Origin: Flavivirga eckloniae
Lineage (GTDB): Bacteria; Bacteroidota; Bacteroidia; Flavobacteriales; Flavobacteriaceae
DNA length: 64,000 bases
Assembly: GCF_002886045.1 (NCBI RefSeq)
Contig: NZ_CP025791.1
Location: 5,471,001-5,535,000 of the forward strand
Direction: 5' to 3'
Shown here piece after piece: positions 1 through 10,714 of this stretch (position 1 is the stretch's first letter; every line of letters begins with the position of its first letter). The notes below the pieces were generated by a model, which did not search any database, was not told where the DNA came from, and worked only from the letters and a program-made list of their open reading frames with translations. Made by a program: the position numbers and the translations under genes.

Positions 1-1
1 A

Positions 2-3000
2 ACACCTCCTTACGAGTATAGTTTTGATAATCAGGCAACTTGGGTGGGTACAAACGAGGCTTATGTAATGCCGGGAACTTATACCTTATATATTAGAGAT
101 GCTAGCGGTTGTATTTATGCCATGCCGGAAATTATTTTAGATCCAGAACCAGTACCTCCAACAATAACGGTTAGTAACCCTGATTATAATTGTGATGGAA
201 CCGCAACAAGTACAGTGGTCGTTAACAATACGGGAGGGCCAACATACCAGTACACCTATTTATTGGATGGTGTTCCAAACCCGAATACAACAGACCCTCG
301 AGTATTTTTAAATGTACCTAATGGGCCTCACAATATTACTGTGCAATATAACTTATTGACAGTGCCTTCTTTTAGTAATTTATTAAATGAGGATTTTGGT
401 TATGGAGCGGACACGACATCTCCAGGAATTAACACGACATTTTATTGCTTTGAACGACAAGTAGCGGCAACACAATGTAAGGGTAGTCCATCTATTAACG
501 ATGGTGATTATTCTGTAACTTCCAGTATATTACATCCTTTTGGTACGTGGATTAATCCGGTAGATCATACACCTCCTACAACACCACCAACTCCGAATGG
601 AAGATATTTGGCGGTTAATATCGGAGACCAAATACCCACATCTGCAATTTTATATGAAAAAACTATAAGTGATATTATTCCAAATCAGCCTATTAATGTA
701 GAATTTTTTGCCATTAATATAGTTGGTCCAGGTTCTGGTATAGCCGACCCAGATTTAACTGTGGCACTGATAGATGGAACCGGTACGGAAATATCCTCAT
801 TTAGTACAGGAAGAATACCAAAGTCTGGAGTATGGGAAAATTACCCAAAAACTCCAATAACTTTAGATCCGGGTGCCAATACAACCTTAAGGTTTATAGT
901 AAGGTCTAATATACAGGAAACCAATGGAAACGATGTTGCTATAGATGATATTAGAGTGTTTCAAATGCCAGTAAGTTGTATTACAGAAGTAAACTTTCCT
1001 TTTGTAATAGATTCTAATAATGCATTTACATCTCAAATAACAAATGCTACAGATGTTACTTGTTTGGGAGCAAGCGACGGAACCATTACTATTGCAGCAC
1101 AAAATTTCGATCCAGCAATCGGATTCGAATATTCTACAGATAATGGAACAACTTGGAATACCCAATTAACATCACCTCATACAATTACAGGTTTAACGGC
1201 TGGTACTTATGATGTCTTGGTACGTTATGATAGTACCCCACCAATCTGTATGGACACATTTTCACAAGATATAAATGCACCGGCATTATTAGGAGTTAAT
1301 GCTTCTGCAACACCGGTAACATGTCTTGTTGGATCTACCGTAACAGCCACAGCTAATGGTGGTACACCTGCATATTCGTATGAATTATTAGATGCGGCTA
1401 CATTAAATCTTGTTTTTAACTTCCCTGCCAGTGGCGTTTTAAATAATGTTTCTCCAGGAGATTATATTATAAGAGTAACAGACTCTAATAATTGTACGGC
1501 AGACTCAAGTACAACATTAAATATAGCTGCCCCAACAAATCCAACAGCTACAATAGATGCAACATCAGATTTATGTTACGATACTACAAATGCATCAACT
1601 ATTGTTGTAACAGCATCAGGAGGACTAGCACCTTATGAATATAGTTTAAATAGTGGTCCGTTTGGAGCTAATAATACATTTACCAATTTAACTCCAGGCA
1701 GCTATAATGTTATGGTAAGAGATGCTAACGGATGTACTATTCCTGCAGCACTAACGCAAACCATAGCTCCACAATTAACAATAAGTACAGCACTAACAAA
1801 AGGTCTGGATTGTTCGGCTACACCAGATGCCGCAATAACTGGTAACATTAGTGGAGGAACACCACCTTATACTTTAGAGAGATCCTTTAACTCGGGAGCG
1901 TATACACCAATTACATATGGTGTACTACCATTCGTATCTTTAACAGCGAATTCTGGAGATTTCAGATTTAGAGTTACCGATGCGTTAGGATGTACGGCAG
2001 AATCTAATGTTATTACGATTAATGCCATATCAAACCCAACAGCTTCTGTAACAGAAGTTGATCCAACTTGTAATGGATTATCAAATGGATCTGTGCAAAT
2101 AACAGCCTCTGGCGGTGCAGGTTCTTATACATATAGTTTTAATGGAAGTCCTTTTACAACACAAGTATTATATTCAGGCTTAGCTGCAGGAACATATAAC
2201 TACGAAGTAAGAGATGCCAATCAATGTATTTTTAGTGGTACAGCAACTTTAAACGAACCATCGGTCTTAGCAGCAACAGCAGCAGTAGCCCCACCGTTAA
2301 GTTGTAGCCCTTCAAATACGAATCAACCGGCTACAGTAACCGTAACTGCTACAGCAGGAACGGGAACAGCCCCGTACCAATTCAGTTTTAACGGATCTGC
2401 ATTTAGTGCAACAAATACGTTAAGCGTAAATGATACAGGAGTAGATCAAACGATTAATTACACAGTAATGGATGCCCAAGGGTGTACTGTTTCAGGTTCA
2501 GTAGTCGTAACGGCACTAGACCCGCCAACAGATTTAAGCTTTGTTGCCACACCAGTAACCTGTTTAGCGTTAACAAGTGATGTAACCTTAACAGCAACAG
2601 GGGGTGCAGGTGCTTTAGAATATAGAATAGTATCGCCAGCTGCTACACCATATCAAGGTTCAAATGTATTTACAGGATTGGCGCCAAGCACCACGTATAT
2701 ATTTCAAGTAAGAGATGCCAATGGGTGTTATTATTCCGAATCACTTACCATAGACCCGGTAATCAATATCGCAGTAACAGGAACTTTAGATAGCAATGTT
2801 AGCTGTAATGGAGGATCAGACGGAGCCGTAACATTTACAATTGGAGGTTTCTCAGGAAATTATACCTATGTACTTAATGGAGCGCCGGCTGTAGTAGGTC
2901 AATCTGCAGCAACAGTAACGTTCCCTGGTTTAACAGCAGGAAATTATACTTTAGATGTTACAGATGAAGATACGGGATGTACGGATTCATTTATGGTGCC

Positions 3001-6000
3001 AGTTGGAGAACCAGCTAATCCGTTATCGTTTACAGCAATAGGAACAAATGTATTCTGTACTAATTTTAACTCGCAAATAACGGTTACCGCATCAGGTGGA
3101 ACCGGACCTTATACCTATGCGGTAGTTGTATCTGGAGCAGCAGCTCCGGTACCAGCAGCGTATGGACCAAATAACGTTATAACAGTTGATACTAATGGAG
3201 GAACTGACTTAAATTGGGATGTCTATGTGTTAGATGCCAATGGTTGTACGGCCACTCCGGTATTCAGGACTGTTACAGTTACTAACGACCCATTACCAAC
3301 AATAAACCCGGTAGCACAGCAGTGTTTTACAGGAAGTCCTATTAATATTAGTTTATCAGGAACAGTGTCAGTTGGTTTACCATCATATAGTATTGGTAGT
3401 GGATTCCAGGCAAGTCCGAATTTTACAATTGCAACACCAGGAACGTATACCTTAACAATAAGAGACGGTAATGGTTGTGAGGTCACAACACCATATGTTG
3501 TTGATCCTCAATTACAAGCAAATGCTACTTTAACAAAAGGTTTAGATTGTACGGCGTCACCAGATGCTACTATTAATGTGGCTATATCTGGAGGTAATGC
3601 AAATTATACAGCATATGAAGTTTCTATAAACGGAGCTGCTTACGTACCGGTATTACCGGCACCAGTAGGCGCGTCATTTACTTATACAGCTAATGCAGCA
3701 GGAACATATGAGTTTAGAATAACAGATACAAACATAACTAGTGGTACTTGTACGGTTATAACCAATGAAATCACTGTTGATGCTATTGTTCCAGTGGCCG
3801 CTACAGATGCTCAAGTTGACCCTACATGTAATGGTTCAACAGATGGTTCTATTACTTTAACAGCCACAGCAGGTGTACCTCCTTTCACTTATAGTATAGA
3901 TGGAGGTGCTACTTTTGTATCTAACAATGTATTTGGAGGTTTAGGTGCAGGTACTTATAATTATGTAGTAAGAGATAGATTAGAATGTACTACAACAGGA
4001 CCTGTAACATTGATTGACCCGCCAATAATTGATGTTGATATTCAGGAATTTGGATTAACATGTGCAGGTAATGTACCAACGCTAGGAAGGATTGAAGTTT
4101 TTGTAAATTCAGGAGGTACTGCGAATTATACTTATACCTTATTCGACAATACATTTACACAAATTGCAACACATACAGAAGGTTCTGCCCCTATAACACC
4201 AACACATACTTTTGGAGGCTTAAACTTTGGAGATTATTATGTTAGAGTTGTAGATGCCAGAGGTTGTGAATTCAACAGTGGTCCTATAAGAATTAATACA
4301 ACACCCGATTTGAATTTTACTACCGCTGTAGATTCAAATAACTGTGCTACTGGAGTAGATATTCAGGTTAATACAGTAGGGGGAACAGCACCTTATAATT
4401 ATTCGATTGTAGGGCAGCCTGAAGTAGTTGGACCGGCTAATTTCACTTTTACAGGTTTATTACATAATGTAACGTACTTTTTACAAGTAAGAGATGCTAA
4501 TAATTGTATTTTTGTTTTAGAAAGAACAACACCACCACCACCATCTACTATAGCTATATCGGGTACAGCAACAACCAATGTAACTTGTAATGGAGCTGAT
4601 GATGGAACATTTGCGTTTACTGTTGAAAGTTATGATGGAACAGTTACAAATATTGATTATCAATTATTAAATGCACTAACGTTATTACCGTTACCAACTC
4701 CTGTAAACGGAACGTTGGTTGGACCAGCAGGAGGACCGGTATCACATACCATTTCTGCTTTGCCACCAGGTAATTATGTTTTAGAAGCTAGAGAAGCAAC
4801 AGGAACACTTTGTGCTGCGACACATACCTTTGAAATTACTCAACCGGCACAACCGGTTGCCACAGCAGTTTCGAGCCAAGTGCCTTCAAACTGTAATGCA
4901 GGTGCGCAAATAACTCTTACAACAAGAGGAGGTACGGGACCTTATACTTATGCGGCAGTTATAAATGGTGCAGGAGCTCCAGCTTTAGCGGCTTATGGCC
5001 CTAGTAATGTTATAACGGTTGATACAAATTCGGGAGCAGATTTAGTTTGGGATATCTATGTTAGAGATGCAAATGGTTGTCCTGATATGATTACTGTTAA
5101 TGTGACGCATCAAACATCTCCAACAATTAACCCAGTTGCTCAGCAATGTTATGATGGTACTCCTTTTAATATTACCTTAGTAGAAGGAACTGGAACCGCA
5201 GCAGGACCATTGTCTTATAGTACTGGTAGTGGTTTCCAAGCGAGCGATACTTTTGTAATTAATGCTCCGGGAACATATACATTAACTATAAGAGATGTTA
5301 ATGGCTGTGAGGCTTCAATACCATACGTAGTAGAGCCGCAATTGTTGGCCAATGCAAATGTATCCAAAGAGTTAACGTGTTCTTTACCAGTAGAAGCTGA
5401 TATTGATGTGACTATATCTGGAGGAACCGGTATATATACAACTTATTTGGTCTCAACAGATGCAGGAGTTACTTATAATCCGGTGTTACCGGCGCCAGTA
5501 GGAGCTACATTCACATATACAGCTGCAACCGCAGGAACATATGATTTTAGAATAACGGATTCACAAGGATGTCCAGTAAACACAAGTGCGACTGTTAACT
5601 TAATAACGAACCCAATAGCTAGCGTAACACCAATCGATCCTACTTGTAATGGAGGAACGAACGGATCGGTACAAATAAGTGCTACGAGTGGTACGGGAAC
5701 TTATACCTATAGTTTTAACGGAAGTCCGTTTACTACGCAAGTATTATACACAGGGTTAAGTGCAAACATTGTATACCCATATGTAGTAAGAGATAGTAAA
5801 GGCTGTGAAGATAATGGTACAGTTACACTATCTGAGCCATTAGTTTTAGCAGCAACGTCTGCAGTAGCACCACCGTTAACTTGTAGCCCTTCAAATGCAT
5901 ACCAACCGGCTCTAGTAACAGTAACGGCCACTCCAGGAACAGGAACTGCTCCATACCAGTTTAGTTTTAACGGATCTGCATTTAGTGCAACAAATACGTT

Positions 6001-9000
6001 AAGCGTAAATGATACTGGAGTAAATCAAACCGTTAATTATACGGTAATGGATGCCCAAGGGTGTACTGTTTCAGGTTCAGTAGTTATAACGGCACTAGAT
6101 CCACCAACAGATTTAGATTTTAACGCAACACCAGTAACTTGTTTAGTGTCAACAAGCGATGTGACCTTAACAGCTACAGGAGGTGTAGGTGTCTTAGAAT
6201 ATAGAATGACATCACCTTCAACAACTGCATATCAAAACTCAAATCTATTTCCAGGATTGTCACCAAACATCCCTTATGTATTTGAAGTAAGAGATGCCAA
6301 TGGGTGTTATTATACAGAATCGTTTACCGCAAATCCGGTAACAAATATTACCGTTACAGGAGCTGCAGATAATGATGTTAGCTGTAATGGAGGTTCAGAT
6401 GGAGCTGTAACATTTACAATTGGAGGTTTCTCAGGAAATTATACCTATGTGTTTAATGGAGCACCGGCAGTAGTTGGTCAATCAGTAACAACAGTAACGT
6501 TCCCTGGTTTAACAGCAGGAAATTATACTTTAAATGTTACAGATGAAGATACAGGGTGTATAGATTCATTTATGGTACCAGTAAGAGAACCAGCAAACCC
6601 TTTATCGTTCACAGCTACAGCAACCAATGTATTCTGTACTAATTTTAACTCACAGATAACGGTTACGACAACGGGTGGAACTGGACCTTATACTTATGCA
6701 GCAGTTGTATCAGGAGCAGCAGCTCCGGGACCAGCAGCATATGGACCAAATAATGTTATAACAGTCGATACAAACTTAGGAGCAGATTTAAGTTGGGATG
6801 TATATGTTTTAGATGCTAATAACTGTACGCAAACCCCAGTATTCGAAACTGTTACTATAATAAACGATCCGTTACCAACAGTAACAGCACCAGCCATGGC
6901 AACATGTGTTGGATCAGATTCATTTACTTTTGCAATAACAGGTAGTTCAGGTGTATTACCATTAGAATATTCTATTGATGGTATTAGTTTCCAGGCAGGT
7001 GGAACATTTACAGTATCCGCAGCAGGAACATATACAGTAACTGTAAGGGATGCGAATGGTTGTACAGCAACAAGCACTCCGGTGACGGTTTACGAACCTT
7101 TAGATTTAACGCCTGCTATAACGGCATTACCTAGCTGTACTAATGATGATGGAGAAATTACAGTAACACCAATAGGTGGTTCAGGAGCGGGTAATTATAC
7201 ATATAGTATAAGTCCGATGCCAGGATCAGTAAGTATAGCAACTAATGTAATTTCCGGTGTACCAGCAGGAACTTATACCGTTACTATAACCGATATCGTT
7301 ACGACGTGTACAAATACAGCTTCAGTAACATTGTCGGCAGCAACACCAGTAACATTTACAACCACTCCTACCAATGTAACTTGTAATGGCGGTAGTGATG
7401 GCGTAATTACTGTAAACTTACCGGTAAGTAATGACAATCCGGTTTATACCTACGAGATAACAGCGCCTATTGTAGTTGCGCCTCAAAACTCAAATATTTT
7501 CCCAGGGTTAGCAACAGGAACTTATACTGTACGTGTAACCTCTGGTAGAGGATGTTTCGCCGATAGATTAGAAACAGTAGGTGAACCAAATATTGTAGTA
7601 CCAACTGTATCAGCAGTACAATATAATTGTAATGCTGGTGTAAACACACCGAACTTTGCTTCTATTACTGTAGATAGCGCAGTAGGAGGTTCTGGTACAT
7701 ATACAACTTACGAATTTATAAGAGGAGGTATAACCATGCAGTCAGGTACAAACAATGTATTTGTAGAGTCTGACTTGTTAGGAGGTACCTATACAATAAA
7801 TGTTTATGATAATAATGGTTGTGTTGGTACAACAACAGAAACTATTTTACCATTCATAAATATAGACACTGTAGATATTACTATAGATAACCCAATGACT
7901 TGTACTAACGATGAGGATATTACCGTATCGGTAACAAGTAGTGGAGGTGTACCAGCTAATTTAGAATATACTGTAGAAGATGTTGTAGGAGCCACAATAG
8001 GAGGTGTATACAGTCAAACTAATACTACTGGAGTATTCTTAGGGTTACCAATAGGAAACTACTACGTAACAGCAACAAATTTAGATACAGGTTGTAGTCT
8101 TCAAACAACACATTATGTGACAGATCCGAATACTTTCGATCTTACTATAGATTCTGTTGTTGACGTAACATGTTTATCAGGAACAGATGGAAGTGTTAAT
8201 GTGACCTTGATAGATAGGTCGCCATTACCAACTGATGAATCTGGACCGTTCAATTACAGCATCGTTGATGCTTTAGGAGCTCCTGTTACTTCAGGTTCAG
8301 TACCTAATGCAGGACCAGTTACATTGTCAAATTTTGGTGCGGGAACATATACTATAACAGCCAATTTAACAAATTCGCCGTTCTGTACAGTAGTTAGAAA
8401 CTTTACAATTACTGCTCCAACAGCAGCTTTAGCTATCCAAGAAACCCATACGGAAATTACTTGTGTAGCTGGTAATAATGACGGAACTATTTCTGCCACA
8501 GCAGTAGGTGGATGGCCTGGACCATATGAATTCCAATTAGAGGAAGCAGGATCAGGTATAGTTTCAGCATTTAGCAGTGTGTCCGATTTTACAGGATTAG
8601 CTCAAGGTGATTATACAGTTACCGTAAGAGATAGTAGAGGTTGTGAGGATTTCGTTATTGTACAATTAAGAATTCCAGATCCAGTTGTTGTTACAGCAAC
8701 ACCGAGTACGACTTTATTAACTTGTTTTAATGATAATACAGCTTCAATAACTGCAAGTGCGGTAGGCGGACAAGGAAGTAATTATTTATATACGCTTAAC
8801 ATGATTGCACCTATAGTGTCGTCATCAGGACCTCAAGCGTCCCCTGTGTTTACCGATTTAGGAGCGGGTACTTATACGGTTACTGTAACCGATGGATTTA
8901 ATTGTAGTGGTACTTCAACTAATATAATTATAAACGAGCCTTCGGAAATAGAACCAATTTTAGCATTGGCTTCTGGAGAAACTTGTACTTCAAGTGCTAC

Positions 9001-10699
9001 ATTAACATTAAGCGCTACAGGAGGAACAGCACCATATAGTTATAGCGATACGCCTAATTTTGTAACAACGTTAGGCTCATTTGCAGGATCAGTAACATTC
9101 CCTGTAACTGCAGGAGCACATGCTTATTATGTGATGGATGCTAATGGTTGTATTTCGAATGTTTCTAATGAAGTAAACGTTGAACCATTAATACCTTTAA
9201 CTATTGATTTAGATTCTGATGATCCAACTATTAGTTGTCATGGAGATGATACAGGTTCTATAATAGCAACAGCCCAAGGTGGTTTAGGTAACTATATTTT
9301 CACCCTACAAGATGGATCAGGAAATAACATAGCACCTCTAAACCAAAATAACACGGGTGTTTTCAATGGTCTTGTTGCAGGAACTTACAGAGTAAGAATA
9401 GATAGTGGTGATTGCGTTGGTCATTCAGAATATGTGACGATTACGCAACCAGCAACACCATTTGTAGCAGATTATGCAACAACTCCAGTAACTTGTCCTG
9501 GTAGTGGTGATGGTACCTTAGAGTTAATTGCGAATGGAGGAACGGCACCGTATACGTATGCGATTTATGGAGGTGGTACTTCATATAGATTAGATCAATT
9601 TTTTGATACATCTACATTTGAGAATCTGCCACCAGGAACATATAGCGCTGTTGTGAATGATGCGCAAGGTTGTACGGAGTTTATTGAAGATATTATCATC
9701 GAAGCTCCAGTTCCAGTATTTTTAACAGAGGTTCCTGGTTCAAAGATGCCAGAACTTTGTTCGGGAGATATGAACGGTGAATTTAGTGTTGAAATAACTG
9801 GTGGTGTTTTACCATATAGTGTATCTATTGATGATCAAGATGGACCTTATATAACAGGTACAGCAGCCCAAACGCAATTTGATTTCACTGGGTTAGCAGG
9901 AGGAGAGCATACTGTTTATGTTCGAGATGCAGTAGATTGTCCGACGAGATGGGTTATTACTTTACCAGAATCGGTTACAATAAGCCCAGAGGTGTCTGTA
10001 GAGTATGGTTGTACAGGTAACTTGTCTACCAATACGGTAACAGTAACCATAGATGAAAGTATAACAAACGCTACAGATGTAGATTACTCTATAGATGGCG
10101 GTGCAACATATCAAGCAAGTAATGTGTTTGTAGATGTGCCAGCTGGTATAGATTATGTTGTGAATGCTAGACATACGAATGGTTGTGAGCAAGTTTCGGA
10201 GACTTTCGATATTACTCAAATCGATCCATTAACACTTACTTTAGAAGATGGAGAACTAAACGAGATTGTAGCAGTTGCTACAGGAGGATTAGAACCGTAT
10301 GAATTCACACTTAACGATGAACCTTATGGAAGCACAGACAGATTTATTATTTATGCTTCTGGAGATTATACCGTAACCGTTACAGATAGAAATGGTTGTG
10401 TGGCTACAGCTACGAGATATTTCGAATATATTGATGTATGTATATCTAACTACTTTACTCCTAACGGTGATGGAGATATGGATGAATGGGGACCAGGATG
10501 TACAGATCAGTATAAAGAACTTACTGTAGATGTTTTTGATAGATATGGTCGTGTAGTAGCAACCTTAGGTGTAGGAGATAAATGGGATGGTAAATATAAT
10601 GGTTCAGAGCTTCCAACAGGTGATTATTGGTATGTTTTAAAACTGAATGATCCAAAAGATGATCGTGAATTTGTTAATCATTTCACACTGTATAGATAA
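2..10699 (+). CDS. sprB: SprB-like giant cell-surface gliding adhesin, 5' end outside the window
   Basis: The reading frame is open from base 2 (TPPYEYSFDNQATW...) so the start lies upstream; at least 3,566 residues are present. About 38 SprB-type repeats of 70-95 residues follow one another, each beginning near a Cys motif such as TCNGGSDG and ending near RDANGC. Between roughly residues 120 and 325 of the visible part the repeat pattern is broken by a non-repeat segment that looks like an inserted beta-sandwich. The last 85 residues (FTPNGDGDMDEW, then DRYGR, GDYWYVLKL, ending FTLYR) are a type-B gliding-motility-associated C-terminal domain, the signal for type IX secretion. In Flavobacterium johnsoniae SprB is the mobile surface adhesin that drives gliding, and sprF lies directly downstream, as the PorP/SprF gene does here 15 bp later. 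The assignment to sprB rather than a paralogue is inferred from that pairing and from the length. Confidence 0.85.
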   Translation, partial: TPPYEYSFDNQATWVGTNEAYVMPGTYTLYIRDASGCIYAMPEIILDPEPVPPTITVSNPDYNCDGTATSTVVVNNTGGPTYQYTYLLDGVPNPNTTDPRVFLNVPNGPHNITVQYNLLTVPSFSNLLNEDFGYGADTTSPGINTTFYCFERQVAATQCKGSPSINDGDYSVTSSILHPFGTWINPVDHTPPTTPPTPNGRYLAVNIGDQIPTSAILYEKTISDIIPNQPINVEFFAINIVGPGSGIADPDLTVALIDGTGTEISSFSTGRIPKSGVWENYPKTPITLDPGANTTLRFIVRSNIQETNGNDVAIDDIRVFQMPVSCITEVNFPFVIDSNNAFTSQITNATDVTCLGASDGTITIAAQNFDPAIGFEYSTDNGTTWNTQLTSPHTITGLTAGTYDVLVRYDSTPPICMDTFSQDINAPALLGVNASATPVTCLVGSTVTATANGGTPAYSYELLDAATLNLVFNFPASGVLNNVSPGDYIIRVTDSNNCTADSSTTLNIAAPTNPTATIDATSDLCYDTTNASTIVVTASGGLAPYEYSLNSGPFGANNTFTNLTPGSYNVMVRDANGCTIPAALTQTIAPQLTISTALTKGLDCSATPDAAITGNISGGTPPYTLERSFNSGAYTPITYGVLPFVSLTANSGDFRFRVTDALGCTAESNVITINAISNPTASVTEVDPTCNGLSNGSVQITASGGAGSYTYSFNGSPFTTQVLYSGLAAGTYNYEVRDANQCIFSGTATLNEPSVLAATAAVAPPLSCSPSNTNQPATVTVTATAGTGTAPYQFSFNGSAFSATNTLSVNDTGVDQTINYTVMDAQGCTVSGSVVVTALDPPTDLSFVATPVTCLALTSDVTLTATGGAGALEYRIVSPAATPYQGSNVFTGLAPSTTYIFQVRDANGCYYSESLTIDPVINIAVTGTLDSNVSCNGGSDGAVTFTIGGFSGNYTYVLNGAPAVVGQSAATVTFPGLTAGNYTLDVTDEDTGCTDSFMVPVGEPANPLSFTAIGTNVFCTNFNSQITVTASGGTGPYTYAVVVSGAAAPVPAAYGPNNVITVDTNGGTDLNWDVYVLDANGCTATPVFRTVTVTNDPLPTINPVAQQCFTGSPINISLSGTVSVGLPSYSIGSGFQASPNFTIATPGTYTLTIRDGNGCEVTTPYVVDPQLQANATLTKGLDCTASPDATINVAISGGNANYTAYEVSINGAAYVPVLPAPVGASFTYTANAAGTYEFRITDTNITSGTCTVITNEITVDAIVPVAATDAQVDPTCNGSTDGSITLTATAGVPPFTYSIDGGATFVSNNVFGGLGAGTYNYVVRDRLECTTTGPVTLIDPPIIDVDIQEFGLTCAGNVPTLGRIEVFVNSGGTANYTYTLFDNTFTQIATHTEGSAPITPTHTFGGLNFGDYYVRVVDARGCEFNSGPIRINTTPDLNFTTAVDSNNCATGVDIQVNTVGGTAPYNYSIVGQPEVVGPANFTFTGLLHNVTYFLQVRDANNCIFVLERTTPPPPSTIAISGTATTNVTCNGADDGTFAFTVESYDGTVTNIDYQLLNALTLLPLPTPVNGTLVGPAGGPVSHTISALPPGNYVLEAREATGTLCAATHTFEITQPAQPVATAVSSQVPSNCNAGAQITLTTRGGTGPYTYAAVINGAGAPALAAYGPSNVITVDTNSGADLVWDIYVRDANGCPDMITVNVTHQTSPTINPVAQQCYDGTPFNITLVEGTGTAAGPLSYSTGSGFQASDTFVINAPGTYTLTIRDVNGCEASIPYVVEPQLLANANVSKELTCSLPVEADIDVTISGGTGIYTTYLVSTDAGVTYNPVLPAPVGATFTYTAATAGTYDFRITDSQGCPVNTSATVNLITNPIASVTPIDPTCNGGTNGSVQISATSGTGTYTYSFNGSPFTTQVLYTGLSANIVYPYVVRDSKGCEDNGTVTLSEPLVLAATSAVAPPLTCSPSNAYQPALVTVTATPGTGTAPYQFSFNGSAFSATNTLSVNDTGVNQTVNYTVMDAQGCTVSGSVVITALDPPTDLDFNATPVTCLVSTSDVTLTATGGVGVLEYRMTSPSTTAYQNSNLFPGLSPNIPYVFEVRDANGCYYTESFTANPVTNITVTGAADNDVSCNGGSDGAVTFTIGGFSGNYTYVFNGAPAVVGQSVTTVTFPGLTAGNYTLNVTDEDTGCIDSFMVPVREPANPLSFTATATNVFCTNFNSQITVTTTGGTGPYTYAAVVSGAAAPGPAAYGPNNVITVDTNLGADLSWDVYVLDANNCTQTPVFETVTIINDPLPTVTAPAMATCVGSDSFTFAITGSSGVLPLEYSIDGISFQAGGTFTVSAAGTYTVTVRDANGCTATSTPVTVYEPLDLTPAITALPSCTNDDGEITVTPIGGSGAGNYTYSISPMPGSVSIATNVISGVPAGTYTVTITDIVTTCTNTASVTLSAATPVTFTTTPTNVTCNGGSDGVITVNLPVSNDNPVYTYEITAPIVVAPQNSNIFPGLATGTYTVRVTSGRGCFADRLETVGEPNIVVPTVSAVQYNCNAGVNTPNFASITVDSAVGGSGTYTTYEFIRGGITMQSGTNNVFVESDLLGGTYTINVYDNNGCVGTTTETILPFINIDTVDITIDNPMTCTNDEDITVSVTSSGGVPANLEYTVEDVVGATIGGVYSQTNTTGVFLGLPIGNYYVTATNLDTGCSLQTTHYVTDPNTFDLTIDSVVDVTCLSGTDGSVNVTLIDRSPLPTDESGPFNYSIVDALGAPVTSGSVPNAGPVTLSNFGAGTYTITANLTNSPFCTVVRNFTITAPTAALAIQETHTEITCVAGNNDGTISATAVGGWPGPYEFQLEEAGSGIVSAFSSVSDFTGLAQGDYTVTVRDSRGCEDFVIVQLRIPDPVVVTATPSTTLLTCFNDNTASITASAVGGQGSNYLYTLNMIAPIVSSSGPQASPVFTDLGAGTYTVTVTDGFNCSGTSTNIIINEPSEIEPILALASGETCTSSATLTLSATGGTAPYSYSDTPNFVTTLGSFAGSVTFPVTAGAHAYYVMDANGCISNVSNEVNVEPLIPLTIDLDSDDPTISCHGDDTGSIIATAQGGLGNYIFTLQDGSGNNIAPLNQNNTGVFNGLVAGTYRVRIDSGDCVGHSEYVTITQPATPFVADYATTPVTCPGSGDGTLELIANGGTAPYTYAIYGGGTSYRLDQFFDTSTFENLPPGTYSAVVNDAQGCTEFIEDIIIEAPVPVFLTEVPGSKMPELCSGDMNGEFSVEITGGVLPYSVSIDDQDGPYITGTAAQTQFDFTGLAGGEHTVYVRDAVDCPTRWVITLPESVTISPEVSVEYGCTGNLSTNTVTVTIDESITNATDVDYSIDGGATYQASNVFVDVPAGIDYVVNARHTNGCEQVSETFDITQIDPLTLTLEDGELNEIVAVATGGLEPYEFTLNDEPYGSTDRFIIYASGDYTVTVTDRNGCVATATRYFEYIDVCISNYFTPNGDGDMDEWGPGCTDQYKELTVDVFDRYGRVVATLGVGDKWDGKYNGSELPTGDYWYVLKLNDPKDDREFVNHFTLYR
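1780..7090 (+). repeat. Seven-SprB-repeat block present three times in tandem inside sprB
   Basis: Seven consecutive SprB repeats recur in the same order three times. Each block opens with a repeat carrying KGLDC or KELTC (Cys codons at 1811, 3548 and 5378), followed by a DPTCNG repeat, and closes with a repeat starting VAQQC, VAQQC or MATC. Spacing is 1,737 bp and then 1,830 bp. Blocks 1 and 3 are most alike: SFNGSAFSATNTLSVNDTG and TNVFCTNFNSQITVT occur in both, with long identical DNA, whereas block 2 has diverged in its third and fourth repeats. Confidence 0.8.
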
Positions 10700-10714
10700 T
10701 GAAAATATGAGATT

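Noticed and set aside
6694-7077. Minus-strand ORFs inside sprB (887-1165, 3223-3486, 5707-5931, 6694-7077, 8254-8499 and others)
   Set aside because: Shadows of the repeated sprB coding frame with no ribosome site and no protein features.
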